From Dirofilaria immitis (Eukaryota; Nematoda; Chromadorea; Rhabditida; Onchocercidae), in assembly GCA_024305405.1 (NCBI GenBank), contig JAKNDB010000110.1, positions 1,674,001 to 1,738,000 on the forward strand: a stretch of 64,000 nt of DNA, given 5' to 3'. This document shows positions 52,453 to 64,000 of this stretch, one piece after another. Position 1 is the stretch's first letter. Every line of letters starts with the position of its first letter. The notes under the pieces are model-generated. The model made no database searches. It saw nothing but the letters and a program-made list of their open reading frames with translations, and was not told where the DNA came from. The position numbers were made by a program, and so were the translations under genes.

Positions 52453-53125
52453 TAGTATGGAATGGCAGATAATTTTTACGTAAATAAATTTCAAATTTTG
52501 AATACAATAGTCATAACTTTTTGCAGATCTAAAAATATGGAATCTAATCTTTTCACCCATAAAGTAAAATTTAATTAATAATTTTGTACCTTTCTTTTGA
52601 ATTACATCTGGGAATTTTGAAAAGGACAATTTGAAATTGAAAAATATAAATGAACGTTACGTTGAGTGCAAATCATCGAATGATCCAATAAATAAAAAGA
52701 ATGGAAAAACATAAATAAGCATTCGATAGAATAATCACATTTCTTATTAAATTGTTTTTCCAGTCGAGTATAATGCTATAATGCAAACAATCTGATTTTA
52801 CTGATAAATAGAATTTAGTATCGTTAAAACTGCAATTCTGCGTAAACTTAATGCTCTGAAGTTTGCTCTGAAATTCGCTGAAATCCTATAAATGAATTTC
52901 TGGTTATATGTTTGTTACAATTGGTTTTAACGAACCACTGATTTATTCATCGCTTCAAATTATATTTCTTTTTCAATATTTCATCTGATATGAAATTAAA
53001 AATATGAATAAGTATTAATGGAATGGTCGTTTTATTAAGTAGTTAGATAGGGCAAATTACGCCGAATTTATTTCTTTAGCTATTATTGTAACATCGATAA
53101 CTTATGGTATCGAAGTACCAAGGTG

Positions 53126-53175
53126 ATCAGGTAATGCCACTAGTGATATAAATCAGGTAATGCTACTAATGATAT
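53126..53175. repeat. Two tandem copies of a 26-bp unit
   Basis: atcaggtaatgccactagtg and the slightly changed atcaggtaatgctactaatg start at 53126 and 53152. This is a simple local duplication with two substitutions. Confidence 0.75.
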
Positions 53176-56100
53176 TTATAATTTCAGTTTAAATTTTAGG
53201 TTAAACTCAAGTTTTTTTTTCCTATCTATTTATATATTTACATATCCAACACTGTGGATTTCTCAACGGAGTTAGTTATCACTTCACAACAACGGCCTCA
53301 CAGGTTGTCTAAACTTCTTGAAGTATCCAGCGCTATGGTTTAGCAATAAATTATGCCTTGTGTCACGAAGATGTCTTCTATGTTACTGGAAATGTGCAAA
53401 GAAAGTTGTCTGAATATAATAAAATATCAAACATTTGTTTCTTGTAAATATTCGATTATCTTGAAAGCATTAGATCAGTCAATAAGACTAATTGGTAAAG
53501 CAAAATTAGAGAGATAGGAGATTATAAAAAAGAAACAAGGAAAAGTGGATTAATTAGTATAATATTTTTAAAGGTTTAATTTAAATTTAAGGAACTTTTT
53601 TTCCTTCTAACATTTTCGAAAATGATTTATTTTACTAATTTCGTAAGAAAAATTGATTTTAGTATAAAAATAAATTTGTTTCTGAAAAGAGGTATGTTGA
53701 AGTAATTATTAACATGTATAATGCTTCAAGTGAACTCTTATTGAACTATTACATTCATTAAACTTAAAAAAAAAAAAAAGAAAACTAGTTGAAATGTAGT
53801 AACGATAGTAGCTGTAGTAATAGCTGGATACAATTTTACTTTATCTTGCCTTATCAAGAATTAATAGAGTACTTTGAGATATTATCCTCATCTTATTGAT
53901 AGTTGTTACTGAAATTATTTAATATAAAAAGCACATGACAGCATGACATATCAAGCGTACTCTCGTTCAAACACTCTGATTTCATGATAAACATTTTTAA
54001 AGTATAATTAATAAATTCATTTTGCCTATCAAATTTATCGTAGTTATCATCCATCTTTTGTAAACATTTTTTATCCTTCTTTCCTCATCCTTTTTTTCGT
54101 TTTTTGATTTTTGATCGTTCAAAATTTTGAATTCATCCAACTGATGTTATATAATTTACATACGCATTAAAAATTACTTTCATCATTGTTACTACTGCAT
54201 TTGTTTCGATCATTATTTCACATATTCTATTAACCTCATCCATTTCTATTACTATTTTTTTCAAATGAAGTTTGTTTAAAATCATAAATTTTATATAATT
54301 ACTCTTAGAATAAACAAAATAGCACAATATAATCAATAAATTTGGTTGTTTGTTGCTAAGACAACGTATTTACATCTCGTATTCTGTGGCATTTAATAAA
54401 TTATTATAGTCTTAAGATAAAGCTAAATCTCATTAATCATATTCATATAATAATTAATTCCCTTTATACGACGTTTTTTTTTTTTCTGCTTGTTATTTGA
54501 TTGTATAGACGTATATATCTATTCATTGTCGTTTTATTCTAATTCCTACCTTAAAATTAGTTCCTTCTTTTTTTTCCTTTCTAATTTTATTTAAATTTGT
54601 TGCATTCACTGCAATATATTTTTAAGGATAGCTATAAAAAATCCCGAATTGTTCTCATTCAACGATAATTTATGCTATTTATTCCGTTCAGTTTTTGTTA
54701 TCCCATCACTTGGATAACTATTTGTTAATATTATGAAAATTATTGGACATCAGATATGGTTATCATATAAAAAAGAGCTGACTAAAAAAAGATTCTGTCA
54801 TATTCTTAAATGTGCAGCATATTAAAGAACATATCAGTATCAATTATCGATAGTTTTGATCCAAGTTTGCCACACATGCCGTTTTTTTCGAAATGCTTGA
54901 GATATTTCATTGGAGTTAAAATTGTACAAAATAATGGATGGATCACTATCGTCTAATTTACAACTTATTGTAGTCCGCCCGCTTCATGCATTGACATTTT
55001 CTCTTATAAATTATATAGTAATGGAATAGAGATTTAATCATATTTGCAGGAAATTTTCTGGAACTCAATTCCGTTTTGATTTTTAATTTTATTTAAAAAT
55101 AAAATATTCGACAGTTTTAAAATATCTATTATTCGTGTTAATAAATCCATATAGTGTGCGTTGTTCTATTACATTATTATTGCAGCATTTGTTCATTTTA
55201 TGAACTAAAACAATTTATTTATTTTTTCTATGAAATCTAATTAGTGCATGTAAAGGTAGTTCATCGAAATAAACAGACGAAAAATCCTCTGATGTATATC
55301 GTACTGAAAAATGATCTGTAATCTCATTAGATCCGAAGCTTATTTTAATTTTATTTTTTCTCTTTTTCTTTTAGGAAAAATATGCATCTAATAAATTGGC
55401 GACAACAATTTTTTTTTTTAAATGAGCGTTTCAGCCAATAAAATGTCTGTTTATGCAAATCATGCAAATAAAATTATCCATTGATAAAGGATAATGTATC
55501 TCTTAAGGTACTGAGAATTTCTTATTCACCTTTATATAATTATTAATGACTGGAGCAGATAGAAAAATAGTGGAAACTTTCGATAGACGTGAAGAACTGA
55601 AGCGGACTAGACGTAGGTTTTGAAATTTGAAGCTAAGTTCAACATTTGTTCAACATTTGCGCTCTATCTTTGTAAATCATGAAAACTAGTACGTCCAACT
55701 TTAAGTATCGGGATGTTGATAAAAGTTCTTAGCATATATTTATTACCATTCACAGGTAAATATAAATGTTGCCTATGAATTTGGGAAAAAAATTGAAATG
55801 TTTGAATCAAATTTTCATGATAAACCATTCACTATCTTTGGAGTTGTGGAATATATTTTCAAGATGTTGATGTTTCCATAAGAATAATGGTGTACTAATA
55901 AGCTTGAAATTTCTGATCTGGTTATTAAAAATCTTTTAACAGGAGTGTAACCGGTAAGTGAATATTGAGCGATTGCTTCATCTGCAAACTGCGCCTTGAA
56001 TGTATTCGATGCTGTTTCCATGTTCGCTTTTATGCAGTGTTGAAAAACGTTAAAATTTTGCGTCAGTTTGTTAATATCCCTTAAATACTGAGTTTCGTTT

Positions 56101-57239
56101 TGCATCAGCTAAGTCTTATTTTAAGCCATCAGGACTATTTGCAGCAAACATCTGATCAAATGTAAATAGACAGTGCAACACAAAGTTTAATACAGAACTT
56201 CTGAATATGTCATTCAATAATATTTATAATAAAATATAAAATTGAAATGAAATTGAAAGTATTAAGAGTCCTGCGAATTTTTGAAATGCTGTTCTATTAT
56301 AAGTTTTATCATTTATTATATCATTTCATCCTTTTTCATATCTGTCATTCTATGCTTGCTTTCGGAAAATATTCGATAATTTGATAATTTTTGACGATAT
56401 TATCAAGGATATATTTTAATCAATTCTATTCTGAAATTTTATATGAATCAAACAAATCTTTGTTTTCTTTCACAAAATTTATCTTTGCCTTCTGAATCGA
56501 TGTGATTCAATTTCAATTTCCACACATCATTTCACTTCAATTTCGTTTGTCTTTTTAATTGCGATGTATGAACTAACAACAGCAACTTAACGCTTTAAAA
56601 ATTGAAATGATGGCATTTGAATTTTAATTTTGCTAATTCCAATTTTGCTTCAAATGACCTTTTCGGATGAATATTCTATTCTTCTTCTTCTCATACCTAA
56701 ATATATATTTCACCTTTCCATGTTTCTATCCTTTAACTCATATCATCATATGCTGATGATGTTTTCAATGGAATACCAGCTGATCATCCTATCCAGTATT
56801 AACGAATTTAAAGTAAACTTTCATTTGCCCTGTTTGTTTGTTCATATGAACTGATTATAATCATTACTAAGCTTTGGTAAAATTTTTCAAGATGTAAATA
56901 TTACCAATTCATATGAAATGATCATAATTCAATAGTCAAAAATAAAAAAAATTTTTTTGTTTTTATTATTAAGTTTTGATAAAATTTTCAAATGTAGTCA
57001 AATATGTTATGATTGTAATATATGTTGAAATAATATCAGTAATAATTGATAAAAGATAAACAGATGAAGGTAAATGTAGGAAAGGAAAAGAATGCATTGA
57101 TTGCTATTGTGCAATTAATTGTATCATTATAATCAATGGATAGATTTCAATAACAATAACACTGCTTAGTCATGTATCATCATTGTAAACAACTATAAAA
57201 GCTTTTTAAAAAGATTTATTTTAAAAGTATTATTGTTCT

Positions 57240-57375
57240 CTCATTTGTATGTATTGTTGATATATTATTATTACATTTATATTTTATATTATTTGTATAA
57301 TATATATTTGATTTGATATATCTATTGTATTTTACATAATATATTTGTATATTATTGATATATATACATACGCAT
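57240..57375. repeat. AT-dinucleotide-rich low-complexity block
   Basis: Mostly TA, TAT and ATTA units with little else over about 135 bases. It may be an easily melted region or just degenerate microsatellite. Confidence 0.6.
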
Positions 57376-57767
57376 ACAACATCTAATCACGGAGTGTGAG
57401 ATGGTTTTATTGGTACATACCTCCAATGACTATTGTATTGTGTTAGACAAATGTTAGTACTAATAGGGAAATGAAAGGTAGGAAAAAGGTAAGGTAACAC
57501 GAGAGCATTGACGATTACATACATACACATATACTTACATACACATCAGAGACTGACATTAACAGAAATTGTCATCATTTGACGTCCGATGTTTTCCTTC
57601 TGTAAATATGCAAAACATCAAGATTATAAAATAGTTTTTAGCTTAAAACTTTCCTGTTATCTCATTTCACTCTTATATTTGCTGTCACTTCTAACTGGGA
57701 AGAAAAAACTTGTTAGTATAGTATTTATTTGCTAACTGATTAAAATGATATCTTATTAGGATTGATG

Positions 57768-57856
57768 CACAGTGTATTTAATGTACAGTGTATGTACAGT
57801 GTGTACAGTGTACAGTGTATACAGTGTATGTACAGTGTATGTTAAATACAGTGTAT
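57768..57856. repeat. Minisatellite with eight ACAGTGT cores
   Basis: ACAGTGT appears eight times in about 85 bases with short variable spacers such as AT, ATGT and GT. The cores are in one orientation. It stands out from the surrounding AT-rich DNA by its fixed core. Confidence 0.85.
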
Positions 57857-59843
57857 TTATAAATAAATAATTTAATGAAATTTCTAATTCTAATTATTTA
57901 TTACTAGTAATTGATAAGAGAAAATATATGCTCACTTATATGATTAATGTTTAATTTGACATAATTGACATCATTCAAACGACTATTCTAGTCCGTAGTA
58001 AATGTTTCTTTTTTTTTTTTAATTAATTTGTTTATATTCATAACGATGCGCTGAATTTATAATTGCAATTACCGATAATAATTTAAGTTGATTTTAATGT
58101 CATGATAATTTGAATGTAATTCTATTAAATTATTAATAAGTAATATATTATGGGCAAAATAAAAATCGAAACCAAAAAGAAAAAAACAAAATTTACACTT
58201 TTAATGATTTTTGATATGACAATGAAAAAACCTGATTCCATCCTACCCTTTTGTATTTATCATTATTTTGCCTTTTCATTTTGAGATAAAATTCCATTTT
58301 CGTCTTTATTTATAAACTATATCCATTTCATTTTGCGCTTAATCTTCAACTTTTTTCTCTTTTTTTTTTTTGTTGAATTATGATCTCGCAATTCCACATT
58401 AAAGGTCATGTCATTTAACAATTCTTACAAATAGAAGAAGTCGACATAAATGGAAATGTACAATTTCATAGCAAAATTTCTTTTATATCTTTTTTTATCA
58501 GTTTTTTCTCTCATAATAATATTATTTGTTGCTTCTGTCTTTTTCATTTCAAATCATTTCTCAATGACGTGATATATAATTCGATACTGAGAATTAATTC
58601 TCAAGAATGCTTATCAGTTATTTCAGAATTTTCGTAATTCTATTATCTTGGTTTCTTTTCTATTTTCTCCTCTTCATTTTTTACCTGCCTATTTTATTTT
58701 ATTTTATATGATTATCGCTTAACAGTTTGCCCGGCACCGTTGTTTTACCATTCCACTGCTGTGACTAATTTCTTTTTATTTCCTGTCAACTGCCAATTAA
58801 GATATGTTAAGGTATTTCTGAATACTTCGATGTGTTTACTAAAATTTACGATTTGTTATAATTACTTGATTATGGAATTTCCGCATATTTATAAATATGC
58901 CTTTTAAAATATTTTTTTCCTGTTCTTTTTAAAAGTAATTGATTAAGAATAATGGATTTAATAGAAGTAATTAATAAAATTAATTGATCAATTAATTAAA
59001 TAAATAGCAAAAATAGATGAATGTACAGAAAATCCTCCCTCTCCCCCTCCCCCAAATCTCATTTAAGCAGTCATGTATGCAATCCGTTACGGTATAAAAA
59101 TGGATTATGAAAGAAATGTAAGTGGAAACCATTACCGTAAAAATAATCGATTATATGATTAGATATGCTGTAAATATAAAAAAAACAAAAAAATGAATAA
59201 ATTTGGAATGAATGTTTAAAAGTCTCGGAAAAAAAGTGAACGTCCTTGATAAGCATTCTTATCAATCATCAGTTACTTTTAAAACTGGTTATCATCCTCT
59301 ATTTCTTTTCTTTTATTCCCGATTTCATTCTTCGATCGTCATTAATTGAATAATATTTCGATTTTGTTTTTGCTAGTTAAATATTAATGATTTATAAACT
59401 TTAATTTCTATCGAGTCTATTTAATCTGTTTACAAGATTGACCATTCGATTCGAATTCTTAGTTGAACCAATTTGGATTCACTTCAACAAAATTAAATTT
59501 AGTAAAACTGAATGAATGTAAAGCACTTTCTTCTACTATTTATCAATTACTTCCTAAATTACATGCAATATTTGAATGATATGGTCGGTAATAAATGTCA
59601 AATCCATCCGTGGAAAAGCAATTAAATTAAAATGAGATAATTATCTCTATCCTCTCATTTCATGACAACATAATATTCCCAGTTGTGTTTTGCTAATTAA
59701 TTATTAGTGACTTTTAAACTTTAACTTTTATCAAGTTTATCACTTTATCTTTTTGTGCATTGTTCGTTCAATTTTTTTTTTTGTTAAGTTTATTTTTATC
59801 TAATTATAGTTAGTTCGAATGTATTTCCTACTTTGTTTTTCAG

Positions 59844-59950
59844 CGTGCGTAGTGGAGAAGTGAAGTGATTGACACGTGGTTGGCGGGCGGGTTGGCAGAC
59901 GACGAAATTCCTGTCAATTCGATATTAGGCTATCATTTTTACAATAAACG
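59844..59950 (+). other. Probable 5'-untranslated exon of the flippase gene
   Basis: A 107-base block of markedly higher GC content is bounded on the left by TTTTTCAG and on the right by GTAACG. It has no ATG and precedes the first coding exon by about 280 bases. The left AG may be a spliced-leader acceptor, since no earlier exon is visible. Confidence 0.6.
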
Positions 59951-60233
59951 GTAACGTCATTTTACTATTCATATTATCACTTATTAATTAAATTTCTCAA
60001 AGAAAATTCTTTTTTCGGTAAATTTTTAACAAATCTTTTCAGTAATAAGTCATTTATTTATCATATACATTTAACGAAATTAATTAATCAATGCGCTAAT
60101 TAATCACTTCTTGATAATCTATCACGATATTTAAGAACTTTCAATTTAAATATCTACGATTTTATTTTCTTATCCACCATATATGCATATGCATATATAC
60201 ATTTTTTTACATTTTTTTAAATTTCATTTTAGA

Positions 60234-63200
60234 ATGCAAGGAACAACGTGGATTTTGTTGTTGTTGGAAATACTGCTATTGTTAATATTGGTTATGATGA
60301 GTGATAATTCAGAATATTTATCGAAGAAAATGCGACCTGACGTAACAGTCAAACCTTCCAGACCATCGTTTTTAAAGGGCTGGTTAATGCCTTTATTCGA
60401 ATTTTTCTTATGTCGTCGTAATTCAACAAATTTAGAAAGAAAGCATGGTCAAAAAGGAAGTAATCAATTTAATGCATCTATTAAGGAACGCATTCTACGA
60501 GCGAATAATCGTGAATTTAATAAACAATTCAAATATGCTGTTAGCATTTACTAATATTTCATTTGAAAGAAATTATGAAAATTTTTCAATTTCATTTTCA
60601 TTTAATTTAATTTAATTTATCATTTTTTCTCAAATTATTCGATTTTCCAAAATTATATCATCATATATTTCTCAGGATTTTATCTTTTTCTTTTTTTTCC
60701 AGGATAATTACATTAGAACTTCGAAATACAATCTTATCACATTTATTCCGCTGAATTTATTGGAACAATTTCAACGTCTTGCTAATTTTTATTTTTTGAT
60801 ATTAATGCTTTTACAAGTAAGTTATTTAAATGAAAATTTATCAGATCATTTTATAGAGCCTTTTTTCTTTTTTTCACTCCCAATTTTTAATTTTTGTTTG
60901 TTGTATCTAATCAATTTATGATAATAATATTGGTACAAAAATATATCTTTTTTAACCAAAAATAAGCTTTTATCACAGACCTTTTCATGAAAATATATAT
61001 CAGTCACTTTGATCTCAATAATTATCAATTTTCTTTTTTGTAGCTTATACCATGGATTAGCTCAATAGCATGGTATTCAACTGCTATTCCATTATGTGTT
61101 GTGCTTGTATTCAGTGCTGTGAAAGATGCCTATGATGATATTGTTAGTTAATCACTAATCAAAAATAAAAAAATTAGTGAAAAATTATTTTTAACAATAG
61201 TATCTTTTAAATATTAATTTCAGCAAAGACATCAAAGTGATAAACAAGTAAATAGTCGAATTTCCTATGTTGTTCGAAATGGGCAATTAATTGCGGAAAA
61301 ATGGATGAATGTTAAAGTTGGCGATATAATACGAATGGAAAACGATCAGTTTGTTGCAGTATGTATTGTTTATTTTCATAGTATTGTTTATTTTTCATTA
61401 TTATTTTTTCGCTAAAAAAACGAAGTTATTGTTACTTATTTGTTCATATGTTTGAATCCTGGAATTATAGAAAAAAAATTGGCATGAGTTTCCAAACGAA
61501 TTATTTCAATTTTAATGAAAAATATTGAATTTGATGGTAAAGCTAGGATGATAGCAAATGTTTTCAGAAATAAAAGATTTTTTTAACGCAATAAAAGAAC
61601 AATAGGTATAAAAAGAGTAAATTATTGCAACAACTATTACAGCTACTTCATTTTTTGACAATTACAAATCATCAATTAACAGCACTTTTAAATTTTAATT
61701 TAGGCTGATTTACTTTATTATCAACTTCCGAGCCTCATGGGTTATGCTACATTGAGACTTCCGAACTTGATGGTGAAACGAATTTAAAAGTTCGGCAAGC
61801 TTTACCGGAAACATCCTCGATGGGAGATAAATTGCTGTTAATAAGTGGATTTGAAGGTTAATTTTCTTTCAGGTTTTTAATTTGAAAAATAAAATCAATC
61901 AAAAATTACATATATTGCCAGGAAAATTATTATAAATAAGTGTCTTCATCTTTCAACATAACTTTTCGTTACGTAATATTAAGGTCAGTGGTTTTGTTTG
62001 GACCTAGTATGGATTCTTTCAGGTCAAATTCATTGTGAATTACCAAATAATAAACTGAATCAATTTGAAGGAAGATTACATTATAAGGATAAAGTTTTAC
62101 CGCTTGATAACAAGAAAACTTTACTGAGAGGTTGCGTATTACGGAATACTCGTTGGTGCTATGGAGTAGTAATATTTGCAGGTTATTTTATTCAAAGTTG
62201 CTCCATTTGTCAAATTGATAATTACTTTCATGATGAGAAAATGGTAAATATTTTTTGAATGATAAGAATTAATTATTTGTAACCATTTTATAATTTTTAG
62301 GAAAAGATACCAAACTAATGATGAATAGTGGAAAAACGAAATTTAAACGAACAAGTTTAGATCGCTTCCTCAATATTTTAATTATGGGTGTAAGAATTTA
62401 TGTCAATTTAATTTAATACAGCAATTGAAATTGTTTAAAGAAATGTATAATGTGTACAATTTTAAACGAAATTGTTCTGTTTATTTTCCAAGCAAAAAAT
62501 TATAATATGTATTAAAATGGTTATACGAGTGACAATATAAACGTACTATAAATTTATCAATTTTTAGATAGTTGTATTTTTATTGGCAATGTGTCTTGTT
62601 TGTACGATATTAAGTGGAATTCGAGAACGGACTATCGAACGCTATTTTACTATTTATTTAAAATTGGATAGCATAATTTTTCCAAATCACAAAGAACAAT
62701 CAGTAGAACAGACGGCCATTACATCATTTTTCATGTTCTTCTCATATCTAATTTTGCTCAATACTGTTGTGCCTATTTCACTTTATGTAAGGTAAATTTT
62801 GTTATAGTTCATTCTTTTTTCTCTTTCTATTTTATTTTAATTCAACTATTTTCTTTATTTGCTGTTTATTGAAAAGTTAAGGAAGTTCAGAAAATATCAA
62901 TTTAGCATTCTTATAATATATAAAATATTGCATACCATTTTTTTGATCATTTTATTGATTATTTATTCGAAGTTCAAATTTAATAATGAACATTTAAAAT
63001 ATCATATCTTCTTTATTTTCTTATTTATTGAAATGTTGATCAAAAAAAAAAATGTAGAAAGCTAAATTTAGAAAACTATCTCATATTTTGATTTGAAAGC
63101 ATTGTAGTGTTGAAATAATACGGTTTGTTCATTCGATGTGGATTAATTCTGATGCTGAAATGTATTACGAAAAGGTACTTCTATTCTTTTTATCGAACAA

Positions 63201-63893
63201 TTTTTTACTTGGCATTTTTCATCATAATTTAAGTATTAATTACATTTCCATGTATCTAATATTTTATTTTCTATCCTTTTTTTTCCCAGGCTGATATTGC
63301 TGCACATGCACGCACTACTACGTTAAACGAAGAATTGGGCCAAGTGCAATATATATTTAGCGATAAAACAGGAACATTAACGCAAAATTCAATGGTATTT
63401 AGGAAATGTTCGATTAATGGACAGAGCTACGGTGATATATATGATACTAATGGTGAAGTAATTGATGTAACGGAGGTTTGATTTATAACGGAATTTATTT
63501 TGGTCGTACAAAATACCATCGCCTGTTTTATTTTATTGTATTTGCTTATTAAATAGTTTAGGATTTAAACTTAATTTTTTATCCTTCATATAACAAATTA
63601 AAGAATAGGATGAAAAAATTGTATAAATGAAGGAAATAAATTTTTCACTACGAAGTACAAATTAACGTATGCTGAATGCATGTGATGCACGTTTTGATTG
63701 AACTTCACTTTTGTAAAATTAAAACCTATTAAGCATTTTTAACAAATCACTGTATTAATTAACGCATATATGAATCATTTGCTATTTGAAGGTTACACCA
63801 ACAGTTGATTTCTCAAAAAATCGTTGGTTTGAACCGGATTTCAAATTCTATGATCAAACATTATTGAAAGATACAACTAAAGGACTTTACGAA
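60234..63893 (+). CDS. P4-type ATPase phospholipid flippase, TAT-2/ATP8B-like, 5' part only
   Basis: It moves phospholipids to the cytosolic leaflet using ATP. Exons: 60234-60539, 60703-60816, 61044-61142, 61224-61358, 61704-61856, 62023-62181, 62301-62389, 62568-62791, 63108-63174, 63290-63475, 63792-63893, then beyond the window. About 548 codons are present, against roughly 1,200 in the family. Seen in order: [43 protein letters not shown], the actuator motif [15 protein letters not shown], the TM4 motif VVPISLYV, and the phosphorylation site [10 protein letters not shown] (Asp codon at 63362). [16 protein letters not shown] and [11 protein letters not shown] match ATP8B members best. The 61704 exon needs one T restored at 61714-61716 to read [13 protein letters not shown]. 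The first 23 residues from this ATG are unusually hydrophobic; [12 protein letters not shown] inside the same exon is an alternative start. Confidence 0.93.
63359..63388 (+). other. P-type ATPase phosphorylation motif
   Basis: The codons read [10 protein letters not shown]. The aspartate at 63362-63364 is the residue phosphorylated during the transport cycle in all P-type ATPases. The preceding QYIF and following QNSMVF fit P4 members. Confidence 0.95.
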
Positions 63894-64000
63894 GTAATAA
63901 GTTTTTTTCCCCGTTATTTGATTGCAACTGAAATTTTACAAACCATAATGTTTTTCTTATCTTTTAAAGTTTATTTTTTTATAATTTGTTTGAAATAGTT

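Larger units (their letters stand above)
50521..59843. other. Gene-free AT-rich intergenic region
   Basis: No frame with exon logic or family resemblance was found on either strand. The longest open frames (up to 96 codons) are AT-driven. The region holds several small tandem repeats, listed separately, and long T and A runs near 54480, 55410, 58010 and 58360. It lies upstream of both flanking genes, which are divergently transcribed, and so may contain promoters for both. Confidence 0.6.

Overview
The window looks like a nuclear contig from a spirurid or filarial-type nematode. It is strongly AT-rich, its introns end in the nematode TTTTCAG-type acceptor, its exons are short and numerous, and it carries a DAF-12/NHR-8-type nuclear receptor and a TAT-2/ATP8B-type flippase. 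The species cannot be fixed from the sequence alone. Every gene was assembled by hand from splice signals and reading frame, so exon ends are proposals.

Layout: 1-8.85 kb is AT-rich with no gene I can support. 8.85-9.48 kb (minus) is a two-exon LC8-type dynein light chain. 9.5-13.9 kb is intergenic, with a hairpin-forming inverted repeat and microsatellites. 13.95-19.56 kb (plus) is a nuclear hormone receptor with a zinc-finger domain and a ligand-binding domain. 17.9-20.7 kb (minus) holds scattered, frame-broken, coding-like segments. 22.37-35.81 kb (minus) is a gene of about 37 exons and about 1,770 codons with a USP7-like MATH domain, two coiled coils and a tryptophan-dotted low-complexity tail. 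39.79-48.61 kb (minus) is a 22-exon gene of about 1,200 codons ending in a DUF4211-like module as in PRR12/QSER1. 48.6-59.8 kb is intergenic with one GC-rich patch and small tandem repeats. 59.84 kb to the right edge (plus) is the 5' part of a P4-ATPase lipid flippase, cut by the window end.

The genes have no obvious shared pathway: motor cargo binding, transcription, an unidentified scaffold or ubiquitin-type protein, a chromatin or DNA-associated protein, and membrane lipid transport. I found no operon-like spacing, RNA genes, CRISPR arrays or intact transposons.

The strongest window-wide signal is technical. All five genes need single-base restorations, usually one missing base in a short homopolymer, to keep family-conserved protein in frame. 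This points to uncorrected consensus errors rather than mass pseudogenisation, and it explains why automatic ORF calls here are short and broken. The receptor has the most lesions, plus a lost zinc-binding cysteine and an irregular splice donor, so it alone may really be decaying. I see no convincing undescribed system. The MATH/coiled-coil/tryptophan protein is the best candidate for something new.
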